A DNA stretch of 64,000 nt, taken from positions 806,001 to 870,000 of the forward strand of contig NZ_JANQAH010000011.1 in NCBI RefSeq assembly GCF_024707125.1, given 5' to 3'. The notes under the pieces are model-generated. The model saw only the letters and a program-made list of their open reading frames with translations. It did no database searches and was not told the origin of the DNA. The position numbers and the translations under genes were made by a program. Source of the stretch: Devosia sp. GTDB lineage: Bacteria; Pseudomonadota; Alphaproteobacteria; Rhizobiales; Devosiaceae. Below are positions 9,078-17,860 of this stretch, one piece after another (position 1 is the first letter of the stretch; each line of letters starts with the position of its first letter).

Positions 9078-10064
9078 TCAGTTATATCGGATGCGCGTAT
9101 CGAGCAGCGCGAGCAGGATGTCGGAAATGAGCATCCCCACCAGGGTCAGCACGCTCAAAAGCAGGATGAAGCTGCCGGCGAGATACATGTCCTGCGCAAC
9201 AAGCGCCCGGAGGAGCAGCGGGCCGGCCGTGGGCAGATTGAGCACGATGGCAGTGATGGTGACGCCGGAAACGAGTTCGGGCAGCACCCAGCCGATGGCC
9301 GAAACGAAGGGATTGAGCGCAATCCGCACCGGGTATTTCACGATGACCTTGTATTCCGGCAGGCCCTTGGCGCGGGCGGTCGTCACATAGGGCTTTGAGA
9401 GCTCGTCGGTGAGATTGGCGCGGAGGATGCGGATCATTGCCGCGGTGCCGGACATGCCGATGACGAGGATGGGAATCCAGAGGTGGAGAATGAGGTCCCA
9501 GAGTTTCCCCATGCTCCAGGGCGCATCGACATATTCGGGCGAGAAGAGACCGCCGACCGACTGGCCGAAGACGCGGAAGGACACGTACATCAGCGTCAGG
9601 GCCAGGATGAAGTTTGGCACCGCAAGGCCGATGAAGCCGAAGAAGGTGAAGACGTGGTCGCCGATGGAATTGCGGCGCACGGCGGAATAGATGCCGATGG
9701 GCAGGGAGACGGCCCAGACGAGGATGAGCGCGGCAAAGGAAATGGCGAGGGTCGAGCCCATGCGCGACCAGATGACCTCGGAAACCGGCTGGTTCCACTC
9801 GAAGGAAAAGCCGAAATCGCCGCGGGTGATTATGCCCAGCATCCACTTGCCGTATTGGATCCAGATGGGCTGATCCAAGCCGTACTGGGACCGCAGGCGC
9901 TCGACGGTCGCGGGATCGATGGGCGAACCGCCATCGGCGAGCGTCGAAAGCAGCGAAGTCAGATAGTCGCCCGGCGGCAACTGGATGATGGCGAACGAGA
10001 TGATCGACATGCCGATCAGGGTCGGGATCATGTAGACCAGTCGCTTCAAGATATAGTTCAGCAT
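9078..10064 (-). CDS. ABC transporter permease (DppB/OppB family)
   Basis: 328-aa inner-membrane permease. The chosen start MLNYILKRLVYMIPTLIGMS has AGAGGAG five bases upstream, and its N-terminal membrane helix is typical for DppB; upstream in-frame sequence (to 10151) is Pro/Arg-rich and unlike the family. The core includes IIQLPPGDYLTSLL, an EAA-type loop TARAKGLPEYKVIVKYPVR, and a C-terminal DTRIRYN. It works with the 7902-9068 permease, the double ATPase and the solute-binding protein at 12519-14447. The gap to the upstream gene contains short palindromes including a REP-like element. Confidence 0.92.
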   Translation of the reverse strand: MLNYILKRLVYMIPTLIGMSIISFAIIQLPPGDYLTSLLSTLADGGSPIDPATVERLRSQYGLDQPIWIQYGKWMLGIITRGDFGFSFEWNQPVSEVIWSRMGSTLAISFAALILVWAVSLPIGIYSAVRRNSIGDHVFTFFGFIGLAVPNFILALTLMYVSFRVFGQSVGGLFSPEYVDAPWSMGKLWDLILHLWIPILVIGMSGTAAMIRILRANLTDELSKPYVTTARAKGLPEYKVIVKYPVRIALNPFVSAIGWVLPELVSGVTITAIVLNLPTAGPLLLRALVAQDMYLAGSFILLLSVLTLVGMLISDILLALLDTRIRYN

Positions 10065-10161
10065 TGCCGCTCCTCTTTCGGCTTTGCGGGGTGGCTCGGC
10101 GGGTAAGCGTCGGGCCGGGTGGTCTGTTGAGAGCTTTGGGGCTCCCGTCACCCCCTCCTAG

Positions 10162-10182
10162 CCTCCCCCATCAAGGGGGAGG
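10162..10182. repeat. small perfect inverted repeat
   Basis: CCTCCCCC at 10162-10169 and GGGGGAGG at 10175-10182 form an eight-base-pair stem around the loop ATCAA. It lies in the 266-base gap between the glycoside-hydrolase-like gene and the DppB permease gene. There is no clear T tract on either strand, so it is described as a hairpin rather than a terminator. Confidence 0.6.
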
Positions 10183-10231
10183 TATCGGCCGGTGATTTTG
10201 GGGCGCTTAGTGGCCCCGCTATTTTCTCGGT

Positions 10232-10294
10232 GTCATCCCCGCGAAAGCGGGGATCTCCATTTCGGAGAGGGATTCCCGCTTTCGCGGGAATGAC
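10232..10294. repeat. REP-like palindromic element
   Basis: Two outward copies of a short palindrome make one large hairpin: GTCATCCCCGCGAAAGCGG at the left and its near-complement CCGCTTTCGCGGGAATGAC at the right, ends GTCAT...ATGAC. Each arm is itself palindromic (CCCCGC-GAAA-GCGGGG). A second element of the same design, diverged in sequence, lies at 30073-30140. Such dispersed intergenic palindromes are common in Hyphomicrobiales genomes. Here it sits inside the sugar operon and could modulate expression of downstream permease genes. Confidence 0.75.
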
Positions 10295-10330
10295 GCCGTG
10301 ACTGGGACAAAATCCGTGTCGTGGGGTTCC

Positions 10331-12442
10331 TCACTCCCAAGCGAGATGGACCACCTCCATGGTCTCGATCTCTGTGATGTCGACCGTTGCACGGTCGCCC
10401 GAGATTCGGAATGGGACGTCCTTGCCGGCGACCAGGAGACTGGCTGATTTCACCGTCTTGCCCTTGGGAATTTCGAGCGTGGCGGTGAGCGGGCCGACCG
10501 GCCATGTGTCGCGCAACGGGCCCTTCATCATCATCGGATTGGTGAGGTTCAGGAGGCACAGCGCCCTGCCCTTTTCGTCCTCGTGGAGGCCCACATCGAA
10601 GACGCCGCGGCCGGTGACTTCGATCTCGGGCTCCTTGCCGAGTGCCCATTTGACAGCATTGGCGATGAGGCGCCCCTGATCCTCAGCCATGTAGGTCCAG
10701 AAGACTTCGCCGATATTCCAGGGAATGTAGACGACACGGCCGCCGGCTTCGGTGGTGCGGGCCGAGACGCCGACACCCTGGGGCGGCAGGCGGGGATAGA
10801 CTTCTTCCATCGGCAGGTCCGGGAAGTCCGGGACTTTTAGGAACGGCTGTTCGAGCGTGGTGGTCGGCTCGACGCCGACATCCTCGGTGCCGCCGATGAT
10901 GCGCTGGGCGCTGCCGAAACCGGTGTTTATGGGGTGGTTGCCGTTGATCGAAACATAGGAATTACGAACGCCAGCGCGCGGGGCCGCGGTCATCTTGACG
11001 CCGAAGACGTCGGCGAGGCCGAAGTCGGATCGGGCAGCGCCCTTTTCGTCGTAGAGCGAGGTTTGGTGCGCCGCGACGACAGAACCGCCTTCGGCGACGA
11101 AATCGCGAAGAGCCTGGCACTGGGCGTCGGAGAGATAGGTGGCGTTGGCGAGAATGACGAGCTTGTAGCGGCGCAGCTCCTCGATGGTCATGATCTGGTC
11201 GGAGAGGAACTCGAAGGGCAGACGGGCTTCGACGAGGGCGTGGTAAAAGCCCATGTCGTTGAGTTCCGCGAGGTGCCGCTTGTCGGGATCCCAATGGCGC
11301 AGAGTCGTTGCCGGGTCGATGATCGCGATCTCGGCCTTGGGCAGCATGGAGCCGATGACCGGCTCGACCTTGGCGTGCAGGTTGAACGCATTGGCCGTGG
11401 GCTGGACCCAGCGGTCATCGGGAATGCAGGCATTGAACTTGGTGAACCAGGGGAACAGACCCTGGGTGATACCGGCGTGAATCCACTGTTCGATTTCGGG
11501 GCCTGTCTGCACCGAATCCTTCCAGCGCGGGATTTCCTCGGGACCAATGGAGGTGATGAGGCCCACTGGCCGGTCGCGAAAAGTGGCGCGGATGCGCTTG
11601 CCATTGCGGCCGGCCGACCAGGCGGGCTCGACATTGCGGCGGCCCTGATGATCGACGAACAGAATGGGGCAATGCTTCTTGATGACCGAGAGGTCGAATT
11701 CCATGAGCGAGGAACCGCTCATATTGGGAATGAAGCTGGCGTGCGGTTTTACCTTTTTGACCTCGGTGTCCCAATGTGCGACGAGTTTTGTCAGCGTCGT
11801 GCGGCGCCAGGCGGCCCAGGCCTGCCAGACGGGGTCGGAGGCGGTGCTGGTTTCAGGCAGCTCAAAACCGCTGGCGGCTCTAAAATTGTCTTCGCAGGCT
11901 TTGCAGTAGCAGACCCCGTGGCCCTGCCAGCGATTGCCGAAGAGCGCGTCGATGTCGTATTTCTCGGCGATCTCGACGATGACCTTGGTCATGAAATCGA
12001 AATTGTAGCTCGAATAGGCGCAGGTGACGTAGATGCCGGGCATGGCCCAGTGTTCGCGCGGCTTACGGTCGACAGTCAGCGACACCCATTCGGGATGCGC
12101 CTCGGCGGCATCGGCGTGGATGGCGTGCGGATCGACGCGGGCCATGACGTGCATGTCGAGTTTTCGCGCCTCGGCCACCAGCGTGCCGAACGGGTCGGTG
12201 TCGCCGATGAATTTCGAGACGTAGTGGAGCGGGATTTCGCTCGGATAGTAAGCGATATAGCCGCCGGCCGAGAGGCAGATGGCGTTGGACTTGGTGCGCT
12301 TGAACACGTCGACCCAGAAGGCGGGATCGTAGCGCTGCGGGTCGTCCTCAACGAAAGTGAGCTGGGTCCAGCGCGTGGCGGTCTTGTACCAGTCGGGCGT
12401 GCGCAGACTGGACGTGGCTGGGCTGTCTTCGATTTTTAGCAT
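10331..12442 (-). CDS. glycoside-hydrolase-like protein with beta-galactosidase-type trimerisation domain
   Basis: 703-aa protein with no signal peptide or membrane helix. The first ~350 residues look like a TIM barrel of the hypothetical glycosyl hydrolase (GHL6-like) type: TKSNAICLSAGGYIAYYPSE, HVMARVDPHA, HPEWVSLTVDR, and a CYCKACEDNFRAASG segment. Residues ~370-570 look like the class I amidotransferase-like beta-galactosidase trimerisation domain (FEFLSDQIMTIEELRRYKLVILANATYLSDAQ is within it). The C-terminal ~100 residues are beta-rich. A GTG at 12475 would lie inside a strong stem-loop, so the ATG at 12442 is preferred. Position in the operon, between binding protein and permease, implies cytosolic processing of the imported glycoside. 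Catalytic activity is unproven. Confidence 0.7.
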   Translation of the reverse strand: MLKIEDSPATSSLRTPDWYKTATRWTQLTFVEDDPQRYDPAFWVDVFKRTKSNAICLSAGGYIAYYPSEIPLHYVSKFIGDTDPFGTLVAEARKLDMHVMARVDPHAIHADAAEAHPEWVSLTVDRKPREHWAMPGIYVTCAYSSYNFDFMTKVIVEIAEKYDIDALFGNRWQGHGVCYCKACEDNFRAASGFELPETSTASDPVWQAWAAWRRTTLTKLVAHWDTEVKKVKPHASFIPNMSGSSLMEFDLSVIKKHCPILFVDHQGRRNVEPAWSAGRNGKRIRATFRDRPVGLITSIGPEEIPRWKDSVQTGPEIEQWIHAGITQGLFPWFTKFNACIPDDRWVQPTANAFNLHAKVEPVIGSMLPKAEIAIIDPATTLRHWDPDKRHLAELNDMGFYHALVEARLPFEFLSDQIMTIEELRRYKLVILANATYLSDAQCQALRDFVAEGGSVVAAHQTSLYDEKGAARSDFGLADVFGVKMTAAPRAGVRNSYVSINGNHPINTGFGSAQRIIGGTEDVGVEPTTTLEQPFLKVPDFPDLPMEEVYPRLPPQGVGVSARTTEAGGRVVYIPWNIGEVFWTYMAEDQGRLIANAVKWALGKEPEIEVTGRGVFDVGLHEDEKGRALCLLNLTNPMMMKGPLRDTWPVGPLTATLEIPKGKTVKSASLLVAGKDVPFRISGDRATVDITEIETMEVVHLAWE

Positions 12443-12471
12443 CGGACGATCCGGTGTTTTGAGAGAGGAGT

Positions 12472-12498
12472 GCACCGGCGGCGGTCAACCGCCGGTGC
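12472..12498 (-). promoter_or_regulatory. intergenic stem-loop after binding-protein gene
   Basis: GCACCGGCGG (12472-12481) pairs perfectly with CCGCCGGTGC (12489-12498) around a seven-base loop. It lies between the stop of the solute-binding protein and the start of the glycoside-hydrolase-like gene. No U tract follows. Comparable GC hairpins follow the other two binding-protein genes in this window; in known importers such hairpins stabilise the binding-protein mRNA or reduce read-through. Confidence 0.65.
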
Positions 12499-12518
12499 CG
12501 AGCTGACGTTGGGAGGGG

Positions 12519-14447
12519 TCAGCTAATGTAATATTGCTCGGGATTGGTCGGCGCAGGCGTCGGATAGCCCCAGGAATTGGGCATGACGGGCTGCACGTTC
12601 TTGAGGCGATTGGCGAGAATGCCATAGCCATCGAGCGGCAGGGTGATGCCGAAGACGTAGAACTCGTCGGCCGCGATCTGCAGGATTTCGGCCATCAGCT
12701 CGTTCTGCTTGGCCGGGTCGCTCGACTGGCGCAGTTCGTTATAGGCTTCGAACTGACGCTTGGTGGCTTCCGGCGGCTCGACGGCATCGACGGAATTCTT
12801 GTCGTTGTACCAGATCTGCCAACCCTTGGCGTACATGGCCTCGGTGGTGTTGGGGAAGAAGTAGCGCGGATCGAGAATGGCGACGATGCCGCCATTGCCG
12901 CCGAACTTGTGCACGGTGGCGTCATATTCGCCGCCCTGGCGGACGCGAACTTCCCAGAGCGAGCGGTCCATGGTGCGCATCTGCGCATCGATGCCGACGG
13001 CGCGGAGCATGGGCAGGACGAGCTGGAACGAGTCAACGAATGTCTGGCGGACCTGGTCGATCTCGAAAATGATCGAGACGCGCTGGCCGTTTTCATAGAG
13101 GCGAATGCCCTCGCCATCCTTGTTGGGGATGATGGTGTCGAGCAGTTCATTGGCCTTGGCGACATCGTAAGCCGTGAACTGGGTCGCGAGCTGCTCGTTG
13201 TAGAGCGGGTCTTCGGGACGAACGGCGGGCTGGGCCGGAGCGCCCTGGCCGATGAAGATGGTGTCGATGACGGCCTGGCGGTCGATCGAGTGGCTGAGGG
13301 CCGCGCGGAAATCCTTGTTCTGATAAAGGGCGCGCTTGATCGGATCGGGATGGGTCAGGTTGAGCTGGAACACCATCTCGTTCGGTTCGGTCGAGGTGGT
13401 GGTGTAGAACCCGTACTGACCGGTTTCCTGCCCGTCATAGAGCACGGCGCGATTGGCCGGGGTGCAGATCCACTGGTCGAGAAGGTCGATCTCGCCCTGC
13501 AGGGCTTTGAGCAACAGCACTTCGTTGTCGGCTGCCACGGCGTAGCTGATGCGGTCGATATAGGGGAGCTGGTTGCCGTCGGTATCGACCTTGAAATAGT
13601 AGGGATTGCGCTCGGAAATCGAGAACTCGGCAGACTCGCCAATGGGCTGGGTCACGGTCCAGCCGAAAAGCGTCGGCATGTCCTTGTTCTTGAAGATTTC
13701 GCCATCGACCGCGATGCCGCTCTTGATCTGGAAGAGCTGGACCCAGCCGGTCAGGCCCTGGTCGGTCGCGAGCTTGTTCGCATCGGGATTGTACTTGATG
13801 TGGAACTGCTCGAGGTAGTGGCGCGGGGTGCGGGTGGTGCGGTCGTCATTGGCCCAGGCGAGGCGCAGCGGCAGGAGGCCATTGGGCTGGTTGAAGACGA
13901 TGCGGAAGGTGAGCGCGTCAACCTTCTCGAATTTTGCCGTGCTGCCATCGACCGAGCGGAGCGGGGTCGGCGGGGACTGGGCCAGCTCTTCGTTTAGGAG
14001 AATGTCCTCGTAGAAGAACATCACGTCGTCAGTGGTGAAGGGCGTGCCATCGGACCACTTGTGGCCTTCGCGCAGCTTGAAGGTATAGGCCGTCGCGTCT
14101 TCGTTGGCCTCAAAGCTTTCGGCCACATTGGGGATGACGCCACCAAAGTCCGGAGTGTAGCGCACCAGCGGCTCATAGCCCTGATAGCGGTGCATCATGT
14201 TGAGAGAGCCGCCGCCGACAAGCGCCGCGCGCAGATCGCCACCATATTTGCCGACGCTTTCGAACGGCTGGACCACCATGGGGTTGAGCGGCAGGCGTTC
14301 GGCCAGCGGCGGAATGGTGCCGGCGGCAACGGCCTCGGCGAGCGCCGGCGCTTCCTTGAGCGGTGCCTGTGCGAAGGCTGGGATGGCCGGCAGCACGAGA
14401 GCGGCGCCGGTCGCAGCCAGGAATGTTCTCCGAGAAATATTGGTCAT
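12519..14447 (-). CDS. ABC transporter substrate-binding protein, family 5, Tat-exported
   Basis: 642-aa periplasmic solute-binding protein. The N-terminus SRRTFLAATGAALVLPAIPAFA has the twin-arginine motif and a cleavage-like AFA end. The mature part starts with KYGGDLRAALVGGG and contains the family-5 (SBP_bac_5) signature YTFKLREGHKWSDGTPFT. It is some 130 residues longer than the DppA-like proteins encoded at 22979 and 34450, a size often seen in oligosaccharide or opine-type members. An excellent Shine-Dalgarno GAGGAGG precedes the ATG. It is the first gene of the nine-gene operon and is divergent from a LacI regulator, with a 17-bp palindrome in between. A sugar ligand is inferred from the enzymes in the operon. 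Confidence 0.9.
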   Translation of the reverse strand: MTNISRRTFLAATGAALVLPAIPAFAQAPLKEAPALAEAVAAGTIPPLAERLPLNPMVVQPFESVGKYGGDLRAALVGGGSLNMMHRYQGYEPLVRYTPDFGGVIPNVAESFEANEDATAYTFKLREGHKWSDGTPFTTDDVMFFYEDILLNEELAQSPPTPLRSVDGSTAKFEKVDALTFRIVFNQPNGLLPLRLAWANDDRTTRTPRHYLEQFHIKYNPDANKLATDQGLTGWVQLFQIKSGIAVDGEIFKNKDMPTLFGWTVTQPIGESAEFSISERNPYYFKVDTDGNQLPYIDRISYAVAADNEVLLLKALQGEIDLLDQWICTPANRAVLYDGQETGQYGFYTTTSTEPNEMVFQLNLTHPDPIKRALYQNKDFRAALSHSIDRQAVIDTIFIGQGAPAQPAVRPEDPLYNEQLATQFTAYDVAKANELLDTIIPNKDGEGIRLYENGQRVSIIFEIDQVRQTFVDSFQLVLPMLRAVGIDAQMRTMDRSLWEVRVRQGGEYDATVHKFGGNGGIVAILDPRYFFPNTTEAMYAKGWQIWYNDKNSVDAVEPPEATKRQFEAYNELRQSSDPAKQNELMAEILQIAADEFYVFGITLPLDGYGILANRLKNVQPVMPNSWGYPTPAPTNPEQYYIS

Positions 14448-14509
14448 CGATCCCTCCTCAGCTCGGGCGACCTAACGCGTCGCTCTTCAAGCTAACACTA
14501 GCCAACCAA

Positions 14510-14526
14510 GACCTAATTGTTAGGTC
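14510..14526. promoter_or_regulatory. candidate LacI-family operator
   Basis: Perfect inverted repeat GACCTAA-TTG-TTAGGTC in the 220-base divergent region between the solute-binding protein gene and the LacI-type regulator. Additional CCTAAC half-sites occur at 14471-14476 and 14643-14648. The surrounding DNA is AT-rich compared with the coding flanks, as expected of a promoter zone. The assignment to this regulator is inferred from location and symmetry. Confidence 0.7.
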
Positions 14527-14667
14527 AATAGGCATACTGAAATCGTTACAACGAAAATTTTTCGCGGCACATATCATTGTTTTATATGCGCTATTGGCGC
14601 CACAACAGACAAAACTTGCGCATAAATATTGGCGTGCTAGAACCTAACAAAACACGAAGGTGTGCGC

Positions 14668-15645
14668 TTGAAGAAAATCACGCTGCAAGAGATTGCCGAT
14701 CAGTTGGGGGTATCCAAATTCGCCGTGTCGCGCGCGCTGTCCGGCAAGGATGGCGTCAGCGGGGAGACGCGCGAACGGGTGACGGCCAAGGCGCTGGAAC
14801 TGGGCTATCTGCGCGCGGCCGATGTGGCGGCGATGCGGCCGGCCATCCATATCATCTTCAACGACCATGATCCGGTGAACAGCGAGCTCTGGATGCAGAT
14901 GCAGAACGGCATCCAGCGCGAGGCGGACAGCTCTGGATACCAGGTGCAGATCCACTGGACGGTCGAGCCGGAGCGGGTCGAAAACATCGCGCGAGCGAGC
15001 GCCGGCATCGTGCTGGTGGGCCAGCATGACGTGAAGACACTGGCGGCGCTGAAAGCGGTCGGGCGGCCGGTGGTGCGGCTGGGCTGGGTGCTGCCACTGG
15101 AACAGGTCGACCAGGTGACGGGCGCCGACCACGAGGCGGGCAATGCCATTGGGCAGTACCTGATTGCGCGCGGTCATAAGCGGATTGGCTTCGTGCACGG
15201 CAGCCGGGTGCTGCGGGGCCGCATGGAGCGCCTGTTCGGCCTGCGGGAGGCTTTGCTGACGTCGGATCAGGCGAGTGTCGTGGAAGTGCAGTTTGGCGAA
15301 GAGGGCTTTGCCAATGCCTTCCTCGCGCTCAAGACCGAAGGGGAACTGCCCACGGCGCTGTTCTGCGCGCATGACAGCCTTGGGGTGCATGTGGTGTCCG
15401 AACTGCACCGGATGGGGCTACGCGTACCCGACGACATTTCGGTTGTCGGCTATGGCGACTTTGCTGCCGCGACGCAGATTTCGCCGCCGCTGACGACAGT
15501 GCGCCTGCCGGGTGCCGACATGGGCATTGCCGCATTCCGCCTGCTGCTCGAACGGATGAACAGCAATCGGCACCCGCTGCCACCGCAGCGACTGATGCTG
15601 GTGCCAACCCTGGTGGAGCGCGGCTCCGTAAGGTCGCTGGACTAG
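14668..15645 (+). CDS. LacI family transcriptional regulator
   Basis: 325-aa regulator with an N-terminal helix-turn-helix: ITLQEIADQLGVSKFAVSRA, then the hinge-type DVAAM, then a periplasmic-binding-like effector domain (SVVGYGDFAAATQISPPLTTVR is the family strand near the C-terminus). The TTG at 14668 is preferred because GAAGG lies seven bases upstream; an in-frame GTG at 14662 is only one base from that sequence. It is divergent from the sugar operon and is expected to repress it until a sugar binds. Its stop codon overlaps, on the other strand, the stop of the convergent amidohydrolase gene (shared CTAG). Confidence 0.92.
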   Translation: MKKITLQEIADQLGVSKFAVSRALSGKDGVSGETRERVTAKALELGYLRAADVAAMRPAIHIIFNDHDPVNSELWMQMQNGIQREADSSGYQVQIHWTVEPERVENIARASAGIVLVGQHDVKTLAALKAVGRPVVRLGWVLPLEQVDQVTGADHEAGNAIGQYLIARGHKRIGFVHGSRVLRGRMERLFGLREALLTSDQASVVEVQFGEEGFANAFLALKTEGELPTALFCAHDSLGVHVVSELHRMGLRVPDDISVVGYGDFAAATQISPPLTTVRLPGADMGIAAFRLLLERMNSNRHPLPPQRLMLVPTLVERGSVRSLD

Positions 15646-16877
15646 TTCAGCGCGTTCTTCACGATCCGCCCATTGGCCATGATGATAGGCATGTGGGCGC
15701 CATCGTTCTGCAAGAGAGAAATGTCCGAGAGCGGATCACCATCGACCACCAGGAGGTCGGCAAAGGCGCCTTCCGCGACGATACCGACCTGGCCTTCGAG
15801 GCGGCAGAGTTTGGCGCCGATCACGGTGGCGGAACGGATGATCTCCTGCGGGGTGAGCACCTTGGCGAGGAGTTCGAATTCCATGCCGTGATATTTTCGG
15901 AGCTGACCGAGAAGGTCGGAGCCGAAGGCCATGGGGAGGCCGGCATCGCGCATGATTTCGAGCGAGCGGAGGCCCCCGCTGCGAACCACCTCGATCTTGG
16001 CGAATTCGGCGGCGCCGAGGCCGAGCGCTTCGCCTTCAAGGGCGAGCGCGTCGTAGGCGACGAGGGTGGGGACGGCGATGCAGCCCTTTTCGGCGGCTTT
16101 TTTGGCGGTGTCGGGCTCGATCAGGTTGCAGTGTTCGAGCGAATGGACACCGAGTTCGACGCAGCGGGCGATGGACTTGTCAGTATAGACGTGGGCGGCG
16201 ACGTACATGCCCGCGTTTTCGGCCTCTTCGACCATGGCGAGGATTTCGTCGCGCGAATACTGGATCGAGTGGATCGGGTCATTGGGCGAGGAGACGCCGC
16301 CATTGGCCATGACCTTGATGAAGTTGACACCCTCCTTGATCATCGTCCGGCAGGCGGCGCGGACATTGTCGACGCCGTCGACGATGAGGCCCATGGAGCC
16401 CAGGCGATCGGAGAAGAGACCCGGACGATCGTCGGTGCGTTGGCGCAGGTCGGCATGGCCGCCGGTGGTGGTAAGGCCCTTGCCGCAGATGATGAGGCGG
16501 GGGCCGGCGATGAGGCCTTCATTGACCGCGCGGACGAGGCCGTAATCGGCGCCGCCGAGATCGCGCAGGGTGGTAAAACCGCGCTGCAGGGCTTCTTCCA
16601 TCACGCGCGCAGAGCGCAGGGCGGCGAGTGAGGCCGGGGCGATCATGTTGGCCCAGAGGTCGAGCGTTTCGGCAACGACATGGACATGGCAATCCACGAG
16701 GCCAGGCATGATGGTTTTGCCGGCGAGGTCGATCACTTCCACGCCGTCCGGGCGCGCAAGGCCGGTGCCGATGGCGGCGATGCGCTGGTCGGTGACCAGC
16801 ACCTCGAGCCCCTGCCGCAGGATGCCAGCTTCGGCATCGAGGACATTGCCGCCAGTGAAAAGATAAGACGTGGTCAT
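15642..16877 (-). CDS. metal-dependent amidohydrolase (imidazolonepropionase/prolidase-like)
   Basis: 411-aa amidohydrolase-superfamily enzyme. Metal-site residues are visible: H64 and H66 in DCHVHV, candidate carboxylated lysine K188 in FIKVMANGG, H229 (AAHVY), H249 (SLEHC) and D320 (FGSD). This set matches the binuclear Xaa-Pro or Xaa-Arg dipeptidase-like group. No signal peptide, so it acts in the cytoplasm. It is the last gene of the importer operon; its start overlaps the stop of the OppF-type ATPase (ATGA), so expression is coupled. Likely role: hydrolysis of an amide bond in the imported compound. Confidence 0.85.
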   Translation of the reverse strand: MTTSYLFTGGNVLDAEAGILRQGLEVLVTDQRIAAIGTGLARPDGVEVIDLAGKTIMPGLVDCHVHVVAETLDLWANMIAPASLAALRSARVMEEALQRGFTTLRDLGGADYGLVRAVNEGLIAGPRLIICGKGLTTTGGHADLRQRTDDRPGLFSDRLGSMGLIVDGVDNVRAACRTMIKEGVNFIKVMANGGVSSPNDPIHSIQYSRDEILAMVEEAENAGMYVAAHVYTDKSIARCVELGVHSLEHCNLIEPDTAKKAAEKGCIAVPTLVAYDALALEGEALGLGAAEFAKIEVVRSGGLRSLEIMRDAGLPMAFGSDLLGQLRKYHGMEFELLAKVLTPQEIIRSATVIGAKLCRLEGQVGIVAEGAFADLLVVDGDPLSDISLLQNDGAHMPIIMANGRIVKNALN

Positions 16878-17860
16878 GAAAGCAACTCAGCGGTTGTGAC
16901 AGGCAACCATCTGGCCCCCTCGCGGGCGGTCAGGGCAGGTTCGGTGGTCTTGCAGACGGCGGTGACGAGGGGGCAGCGCGTATGGAAGGGGCAGCCGCTC
17001 GGCTTCTTCGTCGCGCTGGGGATATCGTCATTGGTGGCGCTAAAGCTGTGGCGTTTGCGCGGATCGCGCGAGGGCGCCGAGCGCATCAGAAGTTCGGTAT
17101 AGGGGTGGCCCGGCTCGGCAAAGATGCGCGTTTTGGGGGCGATCTCGACGATCTTGCCCAGATACATGACGGCGACGCGATGGGAGATGAATTCGACGAC
17201 GCCGAGGTCGTGCGAAATCGACAGGTAGGAGACGCCGAGGTCGCGCTGCAGATCGCTGAGGAGATTGAGGATCTGCGCCTGCACCGACACGTCGAGCGCC
17301 GAAACCGGCTCGTCGCAGACGATGACGTCGGGGTTGAGGGCCAGGGCGCGGGCAATGCCGATACGCTGGCGCTGACCGCCGGAAAACTGATGGGCGAAGT
17401 TGTCGGCCTGATCGGGACGGAGGCCGACGCGCTCCATGAGCTCGGCGACGCGCGTTTCGCGCTCGGCCGGGGTGCCGACCTTATGAATGTCGAGCGGGGC
17501 GCGAATGATGTCCTTTACCCGCTGGCGCGGATTGAGGGACGAGAACGGGTCCTGAAAGACGATCTGCATGCGGCGGCGATAGCTTTTGAGCGCCGCGCGA
17601 TTGAAGCCGCGGATTTCCTGACCGTCGAACTGCACGCGGCCGCCGGTCGGCTTGACGAGGCCCATCAGGGCAAGACCGGTCGTCGACTTGCCGCAGCCGC
17701 TTTCGCCCACGAGGCTGAGTGTTTCGCCGCGCTGGAGCGAGAAGCTGACGCCATCGACGGCCTTTACGGCGCCAACCTGGCGCTGGAAGACGCCGGAGCG
17801 GATGGGGAAGTGGACTTCGAGATTTTCGACCGAGAGCAAGGGGGTGCGATCAGGCTGCAT
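16874..17860 (-). CDS. ABC transporter ATP-binding protein (OppF/DppF type)
   Basis: 328-aa ATPase with Walker A GESGCGKSTTG, Q-loop FQDPFSSLNPRQ, signature FSGGQRQRIGIARALALNPD, Walker B VIVCDEPVSALD and the C-terminal oligopeptide-transporter extension with cysteine-containing PSGCPFHTRCPL, a candidate iron-sulfur site. The ATG at 17860 has GGGAG eight bases upstream and overlaps the OppD gene by 11 bases. Upstream in-frame sequence is Pro/Arg-rich and is antisense-like coding of the neighbour, so it is not included. Confidence 0.93.
   Translation of the reverse strand: MQPDRTPLLSVENLEVHFPIRSGVFQRQVGAVKAVDGVSFSLQRGETLSLVGESGCGKSTTGLALMGLVKPTGGRVQFDGQEIRGFNRAALKSYRRRMQIVFQDPFSSLNPRQRVKDIIRAPLDIHKVGTPAERETRVAELMERVGLRPDQADNFAHQFSGGQRQRIGIARALALNPDVIVCDEPVSALDVSVQAQILNLLSDLQRDLGVSYLSISHDLGVVEFISHRVAVMYLGKIVEIAPKTRIFAEPGHPYTELLMRSAPSRDPRKRHSFSATNDDIPSATKKPSGCPFHTRCPLVTAVCKTTEPALTAREGARWLPVTTAELLS

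Noticed and set aside
9078-9846. Second long minus-strand frame overlapping the DppB permease
   Set aside because: His/Arg/Pro-rich out-of-frame translation of the permease gene.
10934-12439. 501-residue open frame antisense to the glycoside-hydrolase-like gene
   Set aside because: No start signal or domain, GC-rich shadow of a well-supported gene.
12443-12475. GTG start at 12475 for the glycoside-hydrolase-like gene
   Set aside because: The GTG lies inside a perfect stem-loop and has no Shine-Dalgarno; ATG 12442 is preferred.
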